64,000 nt of DNA from Pochonia chlamydosporia 170. Its lineage: Eukaryota > Ascomycota > Sordariomycetes > Hypocreales > Clavicipitaceae. Made by a program: the position numbers and the translations under genes. Shown here in pieces: positions 43,119 to 53,326 of the stretch; the stretch's first letter is position 1, and each line of letters starts with the position of its first letter. The notes beneath the pieces were generated by a model. That model was given only the letters and a program-made list of their open reading frames with translations, did not search any database and was not told the origin of the DNA. The stretch lies in NCBI RefSeq assembly GCF_001653235.2, contig NC_035794.1:4154001-4218000 (forward strand). Reading direction: 5' to 3'.

Positions 43119-45875
43119 ATGACCGAGCTTGATCCAGTCGATCTAGAAGGCGACGAGTCGTTCGTCCTGAATGGACGGAACGATGCGGTTATTCAGGAAG
43201 AAACACCAGCGTAGGGTGACCTAAAACTGCTTGACGATAAAACTATTGACTTTTGAACTTAGATGTCAGTCGTGCCGGAAAAAAAAGTCAAAGTGTTCCC
43301 GGAATCAACCATGCTCACAATGCATCAAGTCAGGTACGTCAAAACGGATGTGTCAACCTGCCGACCGTCATCTCATATACCTTCTAGGCGTGGACTGTGT
43401 CTATGAAGACAGGAGATTAAAGGGTGGCATCAAGACGGGGGTAATTGAACGATTGAACCAGAGAATTGGTATGTATTCCTCTGCCAAATTACCTGCTCAG
43501 CGGCGAAGTCATAATTGAGCTAAACACACATCATAGATATGATTGAGAACATGTTCCTTGGCCAGGGCATTCTACTTCAGCAACTATTACAGGTCAAGGA
43601 TTCCTCCGCAGCTGTATTACCTCGACCTATGGACCGAGCATCGGATTCTTTCCCAGCCTATACTGACAAACTGAAACGAAGCTTCTGTTCTCTGGCGAGT
43701 AATGCCGCAACTGGGGATGGTGTTGAGGAGCAGGGAACAGCCGAGCAGCGACCAAATCCAGCAGGGACAAAACGAAAGCGAGTATCGCACGATAATTTTG
43801 TACCTGCGAGAAAGTCCCAGGGACCTGCTGGAGGAGGCGTGGTTGACATGTGCGAGCTCATTCCCCCGTCAAAAGATCTGGAACTCATTCTGGACAAGTA
43901 CTTCAAGTACATTCACCCCTGGGTGCCGGTGTTGCATCCCGCAACATTTCTCAGGCGTGTACGGGACCCTAACAGGCCCACTGGAGTTTCTATAGTCGTA
44001 CAGGCTATTGTTGCCGTTGCATCGCATCATCTGCATTGCGATGGAGAAGCGGAGTCGCAAGACCAGAGGCAGGAAATGAACCAATATGCTTCAGATTGTC
44101 GGCAAAATGTGATAACGTCAGCGATCGAGAGCAACTCTAAAGAGTCTATTCAGGCGCTTCTCTTGGTAGCCTTTGATTCTGTGAGTGCAAGGGGTGGCCG
44201 AAGGGATCAAGTCCCGAGAACTAACTCGACTCTAGATCAAACGGGGCTTGAGCGTGTCGCCGTGGTCACTTGTCGCAATAATAAGTCGCAAAATTGATGA
44301 TTTAAAACTTTTTTCGGAGGAGCAAGTTCACAACGAAGCCTTTTCTGATTACTTTTTGAGGCTTCCACCGACCTTGGAGGCGGCCAATGCTTGGATCGAA
44401 GTAGAAGAGCGGAGAAGAGTGTTTTGGGCAGCCTTCCTTATGGACCGGTTCTGCAGCATCACCACAGGGTAATAATACTGACCAAAAAATGCATCTCTTC
44501 AGACAGATTGTTAACAGAGCCGTAGCACAAATTCGAGTATATCGAGCAGAAGCATCCGGCGAAGATTACCTTGTGACGGGTACATGTGGGAGCTGGATCA
44601 GTGTGTCGAGACCTCATTCTTCAAGACACACGAACAGCCTCCAAACGAGACAGAAACCCAGGAACCAGAGTCTCCGTTCCCTCCTGCATATTCGAATTCA
44701 GAAGCGCCCAGTGGTATTGGCGGCTTAGCGTACACGATAGAGGCAACCGAGTCTCTCTTTCTGGTTACGAAGTTTCACGCCCGACACACCTTTGAACTGG
44801 ACAATTCGTCACAGCTGTCAAGCTGGCTCAACAAATTTCGACAACTGGACTCCAGGCTACTACAGTAAGTGAAGTAAAAGTATGAATAAGCAAAGTTCGT
44901 GTTGCTAAATACGCTCCTGATCAGGTGGGAGTTGTGCCTCACTCATCGTTGGCGAGACGTACGCGTCGTCAACGGCTATATCGATCCAAACTTGGCTCTT
45001 GCGCATATGACACACAATGCAGCAATAATTGTGCTGCATAAGAGACTGGCTCACCCACCGCCTTCATCCCGCGCTTGGCTGTCGGCCCTTGTTTCAGCTG
45101 CATCTAGAGAGGCTTGCGTGATGGCAGCAATAAAGATCGATAAGATTGCGAAACGATATCTAGATGCTAGCGATGGAATTCCACCTCATCAATTTGTATT
45201 CTGTCTATATGTTGCTGGTCAACTATTTCTAAGTACGACACAATGCCAACAACTTCTTGAGTTTGTTCTGCTAACCCATTTGTAATAGGCCAAGCATCTC
45301 ACCAATCCATACCACCAGCTGAGGAACTGAGCTCCATCATCACAGCACTCAATGAAATTTCTCGACGTTTAAGTATTGGAAATGAGATGCAGCAGGAGGA
45401 ATCGCAGAGTGAAACCCCGGCTGCAAAATTCGCACGCTCTTTGGTCGAGGTTCGGGACAGCAACCGGAAGCAGCCTGTCGCCGAGACCCCTTCAGCCAGA
45501 CCCCAGATACAGGCTGGCAACTTCTCGGACCTCCAATTTATGCCGCAATTTGGCGAAATGCCTACTATGCTGCAGCACTGTGCGACGTCGCCTTCTAGCG
45601 GCATTAGTTGGCTTGGGGCGGCTGGGTTGGAGGGAGACTCGCCAAACTTTCTAGGTGACAGCCTGGTGGGAGTGTCACATTCGTTGCTACCCAACGCTAG
45701 GATCATGAACACGGTGGCGAGGCACCAAAGTCAAACTCAAGTGGCAAATGCTCAGAGTCCAAATGAGTTCGACTTTATGGCAGAGTTGCGGAAGCTCGAA
45801 TCCCGGGCAAGAGAACACGATCGTAAGCTCATCGAAGGAGGAGCACAGCAACAAAGGAAAGCACAGGGCTCATAA
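43119..45875 (+). CDS. Intron-rich Zn2Cys6 transcription factor beside the carbohydrate gene cluster
   Basis: Eight exons: 43119-43210, 43263-43333, 43388-43468, 43537-44180, 44236-44468, 44526-44864, 44925-45232, 45289-45875; 784 residues with every junction phase-checked. The zinc cluster C32, C35, C42, C48, C51, C58 is spread over exons 2 and 3. The fungal_trans domain starts near ILDKYFKYIHPWVPVLHP. The family landmark [24 protein letters not shown] is followed, after intron 5, by RRRLPCDG; the CGTAG acceptor at 44525 was chosen because it restores the spacing expected there. The C-terminal 180 residues are Gln/Ser-rich. The gene is followed by a tail-to-tail secreted beta-helix gene 96 bp away, so it is the natural candidate regulator of the cluster at 46-55 kb; this is inferred from position. 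Confidence 0.88.
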
Positions 45876-45971
45876 GTTGATCAAGATATGTAACGACACT
45901 TGAGTTTTATAACAAGTTATCAAATGAATCATCGACTAGTTGACGCTATTTAAATGTCATATCCAAACGAC

Positions 45972-47444
45972 TCAGAGCCCTGGCCCGTTATAAGCGCCAC
46001 GGTTAGGCTTCTGTGTAGTTGAGACAGCATTGCCAAAAAAGTCTTTACCGCCGTTACCTGGAATGATTGCCCCATTGTTCAAAGCCGGCGAGGACTTCTT
46101 CAACTTGTAGCCAGACACCGAGTCCAGAGTGTTTCCCCCCTTTCCTGGATCCACGAAAACAGGATCGCCTTGGATGCCATTTGACGTAGGGCGCTGAACC
46201 CCGCTAAAGACATTCCAACTCCAACTGATTCCGCTTCTTGCCGGCAGAGAAGAGTTTCCATTTCCTACAAAGATGTTGTTTGTAAACTGCGCATTAGGTG
46301 GTACCGCAATCTCAAAGTTCTTGTCAGCACAGTACATGACATTCTGGTAAAAGTACAGAGTAGGCTTGTTGCCATTGCTGTACATTCGGCAATCATTTTC
46401 GAAAATGTTATATCGAACAATTTGATCAGCACCTCCAGAGGTTCCACAGCCATCGCAGTTCAAGAATGCACCACCTGCATTGTCACGGCTGTAATTGTAC
46501 TCGACTGTGCAATTGCCCGTATTGCCCCAGTCGCAATCAAACGCTTCGCTATCAATTTGAGACATGATGCTTCCATAGACGACGTTATGTGAAATGGTAG
46601 GATTATGGTCACCTAGAACCCACATGCCAGCGAAGTTGCCGCCAGTCCAAGGATAAGCTCCAGTTCCGAGGTCAGAAGCAACATTGTAGTCGATGAGAGG
46701 CGTTTCGCTGTAGGAAATGATTATACCATCACCTCCACAGGCGCGAATGGTATTCTGAGTTACGTGCGCCTTGTAACCGAGGTTGTCCATTGCCCCAACC
46801 CGTACTTTGATGCCGCCACCACCGCAGTCGGACACGTCGTTGTTCTTGACCAACACATTGTCATATCGACTTCCAGTGTTTGAAGTATCTACCAAGATTC
46901 CGCAGGACAAGATAAAGTCTGCAGAATGTGTGGCTTTGTTTGTTTGCCCCGCAACATGGTGAACGGTGTTGGAGTCGATGGTAATTCCGGTATGAGTTTT
47001 GCCATCACTGGCGGTAACATGAATTCCTTGGCGAGCAGCAAGACTTGCCGCGGGGTTCGTCACTGTAAGATCAGAAATTCTCCAGTAGTCCTGGTTGGTT
47101 AAAGTAACTGCGGCTGTCGCCCCAGTTCCGTTGATGATGGGGTTGTCAGTTACACTGCCGGAAATGTATTTGGTAATAGTGATGACAGAGCTAGATGTAC
47201 CGACTCCCTTGGGCGACAAGGTTCCGGTGCAGATAGTACCGGACTTGAGAGAAATGATGTCTCCGGGCGCAAAGGTTGGCGAGTTTACCTGGCTGAGACT
47301 ATTCCAGGGTTTGCTCTGGCTTCCATCGCCAGCAGTAGCTTGAGAACAATCGACGTAGTACTGTCTGGCTTGTGCGTCAGACCCCAAAAAGACTAAAGTC
47401 AATAGTGCTGCACCGAAGGTGCCTGTGAGCGAATTAGGTTGCAT
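45972..47444 (-). CDS. Secreted right-handed parallel beta-helix protein, probable polysaccharide lyase or hydrolase
   Basis: Intronless, 490 residues from ATG 47444. A signal peptide is clear: hydrophobic core AALLTLVFLG and AQA cleavage near residue 26, then RQYYVDCSQA. A DUF1565-like entry (GDGSQSKPWNSLSQVN...FAPGDIISLKSGT) leads into repeated rungs of the type ITIDSNTVHHV, VLVKNNDVSDCGGGGI and YNYSRDNAGGAFLNC, characteristic of pectate-lyase-fold proteins. The end (DFFGNAVSTTQKPNRGAY) is the usual capping segment. Catalytic residues cannot be assigned and no CAZy family can be named with certainty. Extracellular. It is read in the same direction as the DUF2264 gene 605 bp upstream, and CGG/CCG pairs lie before its start. 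Confidence 0.85.
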   Translation of the reverse strand: MQPNSLTGTFGAALLTLVFLGSDAQARQYYVDCSQATAGDGSQSKPWNSLSQVNSPTFAPGDIISLKSGTICTGTLSPKGVGTSSSVITITKYISGSVTDNPIINGTGATAAVTLTNQDYWRISDLTVTNPAASLAARQGIHVTASDGKTHTGITIDSNTVHHVAGQTNKATHSADFILSCGILVDTSNTGSRYDNVLVKNNDVSDCGGGGIKVRVGAMDNLGYKAHVTQNTIRACGGDGIIISYSETPLIDYNVASDLGTGAYPWTGGNFAGMWVLGDHNPTISHNVVYGSIMSQIDSEAFDCDWGNTGNCTVEYNYSRDNAGGAFLNCDGCGTSGGADQIVRYNIFENDCRMYSNGNKPTLYFYQNVMYCADKNFEIAVPPNAQFTNNIFVGNGNSSLPARSGISWSWNVFSGVQRPTSNGIQGDPVFVDPGKGGNTLDSVSGYKLKKSSPALNNGAIIPGNGGKDFFGNAVSTTQKPNRGAYNGPGL

Positions 47445-48048
47445 GGCAGGCAAAGGGAAATCACAATAAAGATGTTATAAGCTAGTGGCGAGCTTCTTGC
47501 ATGTTGGTCTGTTCACTCATCTGAGCAGCCGAGAGGTTCCACTGATATAACTATTGGCATCACAGCAAGGAGACGTAATGTCGGCACTCTCTTTTCGGAA
47601 GCTCGTGGCCAAGTCTGGGGAAACCCCATGGAGAACAACAAGGGGAATTTGGTGATGGCGAAGTGGATCTCGGCCATGGCACCGAAGACCTTCCGTGCCC
47701 GTTTCTTCGCAGAATTAACTTCGCTTCACACGTGGTGTTGGAGCCGGGAACCTGGCAGCTTCCATTTGTGGCTAATAGAAATGAGTTGATGGCGTTGAAG
47801 CGCTAATTCACGTCGTACTGCGCTACTGAGAGCAACCTTGGCCGTCAACTTTTACATTGATTTCGAGACTCTATGAAGGCCCCAAAATTCATGCAGTTGG
47901 GGTTTCGTGGATCTCCAATTCGCAGAGTGCTACGGAGCCGAGCGTCACGCCGAGTCATGTTATGCAGAGAATGAAATTGAACTATTGCACCAATAATCTG
48001 GCGCTAAAATCGCTTCCTAGTTTCAATAGCCCATGGATCACCATTCTA
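47445..48048. promoter_or_regulatory. Upstream region of the beta-helix gene, 604 bp
   Basis: Holds CGG-N8-CCG at 47671-47684 (about 230 bp before the start) and a direct pair CGG-N11-CGG at 47582-47598. Both arrangements are of the kind bound by Zn2Cys6 dimers, but such triplets are common and the assignment is tentative. Confidence 0.4.
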
Positions 48049-50248
48049 TCAGTGTAGACTCAAGCCGGACAATGCATTGAGCTTGACTTGGGGTCGATGG
48101 GACCATCTCTCTTGAATATCCGCCATGGTCATCTTATTACCCTTGTAAGATATGGCAAACACTGCCGTTATAATCACAATATCTTCATTCGGCCAACTCG
48201 AACTGGCATGCCTAATAGTTGGAAGCAGAGTTCGTGGCGTAATTAAGTTCGTGTTTGGATCAGGCTTCTGTACTTCACCAGTGGATTGTAGAGTATCCAG
48301 AGGCACAGAAGGGAGGTTGAAGATTCCACTCGCACCTGCGGACGATAAGACGAGAGATGAGTCCACTGTTTCCAATGCGACCTCGTCATCTTGAAGTGCT
48401 AACGACGTGAGCGCCTGCTCGGATTGCCCTTTGAGTTTCTGAATGATGCGTCTGTTGCCCTTTTGTCTACCATCAATTGCGAAGCCTCCCTCTACTGCAT
48501 CAAACGAAGTGAGGGAAGAGTCGCTGTTAGCACGAATGCGATGAACTCTAACATGCCAATCTGGCCAATTCGAGCAAGGTGGAATTAGTGTTGTCTCGAC
48601 TTCCACATCTCCCGTCGACCACGGCCGCCAACGATTAGCCATCCCCATGATTGTCTGTTGACGTTGTTCACCTATAATGATAGGAACAGGAGTAAACTTT
48701 GTCTCGCCGGTAGACACCCAACGTACAGCCCAACTTTCGCCCTTATCTTTACTCAATGCCAGCATACTGTCTGGTGCAATCTGAGTGATTAATGAACCTG
48801 TAGGCACACTGAATCCAAAGGCAGAAGAATACGCAAACTTGGCATATTTGGCTTGCGTTGCCTTCATGGGCCACACACAGAATTGGCCGGATGACAAGAG
48901 AAAATGATGTTTGCCCTTGCCATGGTTGCATACGATCTGCCTAGCTGGTTCGATGGCCATCACATCGTTCTCGGCAGAGCGTACCGGACTTTTATCCCGA
49001 CTCAGAGGATGACATAGCTCCTTTGCAGACCAAAATTGATCGTCTTCCGACAGGGCCACCACTATCAGGGACTTGAGTGCCCAATATGGCGACTGGGGAG
49101 AGTTGTAGTCTTCGCTCAGATACATGTTCGGGTACAGATACCCAATGTTTAACGTTCCGTCTGGCCAAAATATGTTTTCTGAGTTAGTTGCCCACCAACG
49201 CAAGTGTCTAAGAAGCATTCCCTTGACAGCCCCATGCGATGTAAACTCATCAGAGTCGTCACAGAGCCCAGAGTATGCAAAAGCTGCATAGAATCCGCCC
49301 ATGGCGAATTTATAGCAGAGCGATCGGCCAAATGGAATTGAAGCCCCTATTCAGCGTGATTAGTGTGAAGTCCACTCGCATTTGTTGACTCGGGTGCATC
49401 TTACCATCTTCATCAAAGTATGTCCAAAACTTGCGTGCAAACTGTCTTGCTCTCTCCCTAAAGATGGCACATCTGCTTGGATCCAGGTCACTTGCGAATT
49501 TTGAGTACAGCATCTGACTGAACTGAAGGGCAAAGCTCCCAGAGTAGTAGTCTGCATGACGACCGCGACTGGCGTTTGCGGCAGCGCCCTCTTCATTCGG
49601 ATCTTCTGAAGCTGGTCTCCAAACACCATCGGATGCCCAACCGTCTGACATGTAAAAGCTTTCCAGGGTTTCGAGGTCCTGTTGAATGAATGGCCAAAGT
49701 GATGTGTATTCCACACCACAAACTTTGATAAGTGCCAGATTGGATAACACTCGGAACCAGCGCCAATTGTTTTCTGGCATCACCTTTCCATTCAATCCGC
49801 TAAGCCAATTGACCAAATTTGCTTTGTCGCTTGCGTCGAGAGGGTCATAGAAGAAATCAGGAGCTGTCAGCAGGGCAAAGGAGATTATCTCGGCTTCCAC
49901 CATTCTCTGATCCCAATCTCCAATGGCACCCCAATATTCGTCGTGAGAAGGATCAATGCCATGTCTAAGTCCGGCTACCCATGAGTCAAGAGGAGATGTC
50001 GAGGCTGTTTGATTGTCCTCCCCCCTCGAATCTGCCAAAAGTGCAGCAACTATCCACAAAGGACGAGCATAGCCTTCCAAATCCGCAGCATTCTCGTCGA
50101 AGTGTGCGCCAGACGCAATTGGTAGTCTAATTCGTGCTTTTGCTGATGAAAAATACGGTATCAGCGGCTGCAGAAGTGCTCTTGCGGCTTTTGATACACT
50201 TTCCTTCGTATCAAACGAGTTGTCAGAAAATCCAGGTAGTGAAGGCAT
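48049..50248 (-). CDS. DUF2264 protein, candidate intracellular (alpha/alpha)-toroid polysaccharide lyase
   Basis: Exons 50248-49405 and 49346-48049 are separated by a 58-bp intron (GTAAGA...AATAG), giving 713 residues. The N-terminal half is helical, with DUF2264 landmarks: LPIASGAHFDENAADLEGYA (around 40-60), WDQRMVEAE, the PENNWRWFRVLSNLALIKV helix, and after the intron SLCYKFAMGGFYAAFAYSG. The C-terminal 300 residues are beta-rich. An alpha-toroid plus beta-sheet layout is shared with several lyase families; from memory some PL27 rhamnosyl-glucuronate lyases may have this domain, which I cannot verify. No signal peptide or membrane segment is visible. It is head-to-head with a GH88-type unsaturated glucuronyl hydrolase, which would remove the product of a lyase, and this is the strongest functional clue. 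Confidence 0.85.
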
Positions 50249-50847
50249 TTTAGCTAAGTTCTACCGGACCTCTTCTGTTATTGCTTCAGAGGCCTCGTTA
50301 TTGAAGCCTGAAAATGTAGTTGCCTCTATGGCAACTGCTTTACGTTGGTCGATGAGCTAGTGACGCTTCGGCATTGACCATTCTTACATGGGCTATAAGG
50401 AACAGGTCATTCTCGACTTGAGTCTGGGGCCATCATCCGACGGAACTCCAAAAACAAGTACATGCCAACCTGCATTGGTCATGGTGGATTTGAAGCCCCT
50501 CGTCATCCCCGCCTCCTCAAGTATCCCCACCAAATATTGAATAGCTTGTCGGCGGTCGGAGGCGGTACGGCAACCCACTCCGTGTTGGGGAGCATGTAAG
50601 AACCTTGGGTTGCTTGCCTGGTTAGTCAAATGGACTCTCCTTTCGAGAGTACGAAATGTGACCCTGTGGACGAGGTGAGACTTTTTTGGGCTATGGGGTT
50701 AGTAATAGACAGTGAGTTAGGGAGATTTCTAAATGTAGATGAGTAAATAAAACTAGTCTCCCCTCGACATAGGAACAGTTAAGCTCATTCTTGCTCGATA
50801 CAATTGGGAGACTGCTGTCAACCGTCATTGTAGAGTTGATATTCACA
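50249..50847. promoter_or_regulatory. Bidirectional promoter of the DUF2264 and GH88 genes, with a CGG array
   Basis: 599 bp between two divergent start codons. At 50550-50570 five CGG triplets occur on the plus strand within 21 bp (CGG CGG T CGG AGG CGG TA CGG reading), a dense set of half-sites for Zn2Cys6 proteins, about 280 bp from the GH88 start and 300 bp from the DUF2264 start. Confidence 0.55.
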
Positions 50848-52510
50848 ATGACCGCCACTACCTTAACCCAGGCGGTTGAAAATTCAGCCGAAACAGCGCT
50901 GATTGATACCAAAGCCACGGAGAAGCAAGCGACGACTAAGCTAAACGGCCATAAACATTCACACGCCAATGGTAACCCGGTTACTCAAAATGAGATACTA
51001 TCACAACTTTATGCAAACAATGGAGTGCTCAAAATCTGGAAAACCGCCACGGAGCATCTTGAACGTGAGGTATGTTTACTAGTTCTAAACCAGCTTATGT
51101 AGCCTCCGGTATCTTATCGAAGAATTACACCAGAACCCTCCTCAATCCTTCCCCGAAACCGTGCCACAGACAGGACACGCTGTGGGCAAGTACCGTTATC
51201 GAGATGCAGAGTTTTGGACCTGTGGTTTCTTCCCTGGGAGCCTGTATTGCTTGCTAGAGCGCTCGATTCGATACCCGCAAAAGTTTCTGACAGACAATGG
51301 GCTTGGTGTGCCAACTCTGGAACATCGAGAATCGTTTCGCCAACAGCTTCTTGGTGTTTGCCGTGCTTGGTCAGAGCCACTGCACCAAATGTCTAATCGC
51401 ACGGATACTCACGACATCGGTTTCATCGTTGAGCCTGCTTTGAGACGCGATTTCGAGTTAACTGGGAATAGTCGCAGCTTGGAATCACTTGTTCGAGCGG
51501 CAAACAACCTGGCAAGCCGGTATAGCGAAACTACCAAGGCAATTCGCAGTTGGGATACCTTTGTAAACAACCGACACAAGTACACCAGCAAGGACAAAGA
51601 CTTTCTAGTCATTATTGACAGCATGTGTAGTACGTTTGTCCTCATAACTAATTGTCGGCTATGAACGCGTCTTGGCTGACCGAAGTTGACAGACTTGGAC
51701 CTACTCTACTATGCTGGCCATCACACCGAGGACCAGCGCCTGATTGACATCGCGACGACTCACGCCCACACTGTTCGCAAAACCCACCTGAGACAGGAAA
51801 ACTCGTCACCAGGATCCAAATCCAAGTATGGCGAGCTGTCAACCTGCCATGTCGCCAATGTGTGCCCGACAACGGGTAAGGTAGTCCAGCGGTTGACTGC
51901 GCAAGGTTACTCGGATACCTCAACTTGGGGACGCGGACAGGCATGGGCGATTCTGGGGTTCGCTCAAACTTTCATGTGGACCAAAGATATCACCTTCTTG
52001 AACACTGCCTGTGGCTTGGCTGAGCACTTCATCTCAAGGATGGAGTCGTCCCCATCTTGTGTCGAAAGAAACGGCAAGGTCGGCAGATATGTTCCTCTGT
52101 GGGACTTTGACGCTCCTGTTAATGAAGACGAACCATTGCGGGACAGCTCTGCTGGAATGATCGCCGCAAATGGAATGCTGGTCATGTCTGGAGCGCTGGT
52201 GTCGTTGGGCAACTTCGTGGATGCTCAAAGATATCTACAAATGTCTCTTGCAATAGTTCAGGATACTTTGGCACTATGCTATGCTACAGACGAGCTTGAG
52301 CTGGTTGTTGAGAGTCGGGAAAATGGTTCAACAAAGGCGATGGCAAAGACATTGGGCAAAGATGCGGAGTCCTTTGACGCCCTATTGCGTTGTGCAACAG
52401 CTAACTATAATAGAGACTGGACCGACAAGTACTTCAACCATGGTCTTGTGTATGGAGACTACTACTTGCTTGAATACGGAAATAGACTGCTACAGATGGG
52501 ATACATTTGA
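50848..52510 (+). CDS. GH88-type unsaturated glucuronyl hydrolase
   Basis: Exons 50848-51069, 51134-51629 and 51693-52510, 511 residues. The first junction is the least certain: GTATGT with CACCAG is used here, but GTGAGG (51065) with CGAAG also keeps frame. The core from FPETVPQTG matches the (alpha/alpha)6 barrel of GH88: AEFWTCGFFPGSLY, NRTDTHDIGFIVEP with one of the two essential Asp residues, IDSMCNLDLLYYAG with the other, STWGRGQAWAILG, and DSSAGMIAANGML. GH88 enzymes hydrate the 4,5 double bond of the uronic acid that lyases leave at the non-reducing end, releasing the sugar. The N-terminus (MTATTLTQAV) is not a signal peptide, so it is cytosolic. Divergent from the DUF2264 gene. Confidence 0.9.
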
Positions 52511-53326
52511 GTGTATTAGACTAGACTAGCTTTGCTTTGAAATGGGTACATCATACTGTATCATGATTCAATTGCTGAGTATCCCGAATGATTGAATCAA
52601 TGGAGGTTTCCTAGCCGTTTGGTAGAGCCATTAGACTCAAGGAAGTAGTCTGGGGATAACGCAGATTGTAGGGCGAGGCAAGCCAGCAGCAAAAAGTAGT
52701 CTCAGGCAATATTGACAAAAGTGTCCTCCCCAGTAACTCAGAAGGGAAGCTTCAAAATCGTCCTGGCGAAAGGAAATGTTTCGGATAGATGACTGGGTTC
52801 CCCGCAACCCCAACTTTCCTTCTGCAATTGTCTAATTACACCAAAGTGACCATAGCCAACACCTAACCCTGAAGGTCAGGTGGCAGAAAACCGACAGGAG
52901 GGGAATTACAGGGGCCAAACTAGCCGAGCGGGTCAAATGCACTCCAGAAACCGTTTCTTGATGGCTCACAAACATTTGTTTGCTGGTGGTGTGGAGGAAC
53001 GGCATTCCGGAGCCAGTTCGGTCACCGCCCCGAGCCAAAACTACAAGCTGAAATTCACCAAAGCCAGCTAAAAAGACATGGGCACAGACGCCACCGGTCT
53101 CCGGCAGCCCAGCGGCTACATGGCCGACTTTGTTCGCCAATAGACTCATCCGTCGACTACGCTTTGGCTTCACTTGGGCTACGAGACAACTTCCACAGCT
53201 ATATACGCTTCAATGGCCATCGCAATGGATCAACGGTGATACTTCTCTTCCAGGACAGTACGCCCTGGACGTCAATTCCGAACTCCTATCCTCAAATCTT
53301 TGGTGTTGAGCTCTGCGAAACTCACC
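52511..53326. promoter_or_regulatory. Upstream region of the sugar transporter, 816 bp
   Basis: Contains CGG-N4-CCG at 53000-53009 and the inverted CGG-N3-CCG (CGGTCACCG) at 53019-53027, about 300 bp before the transporter start. Two close everted or inverted CGG pairs suggest a Zn2Cys6 binding site. No gene is supported in the interval. Confidence 0.45.
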
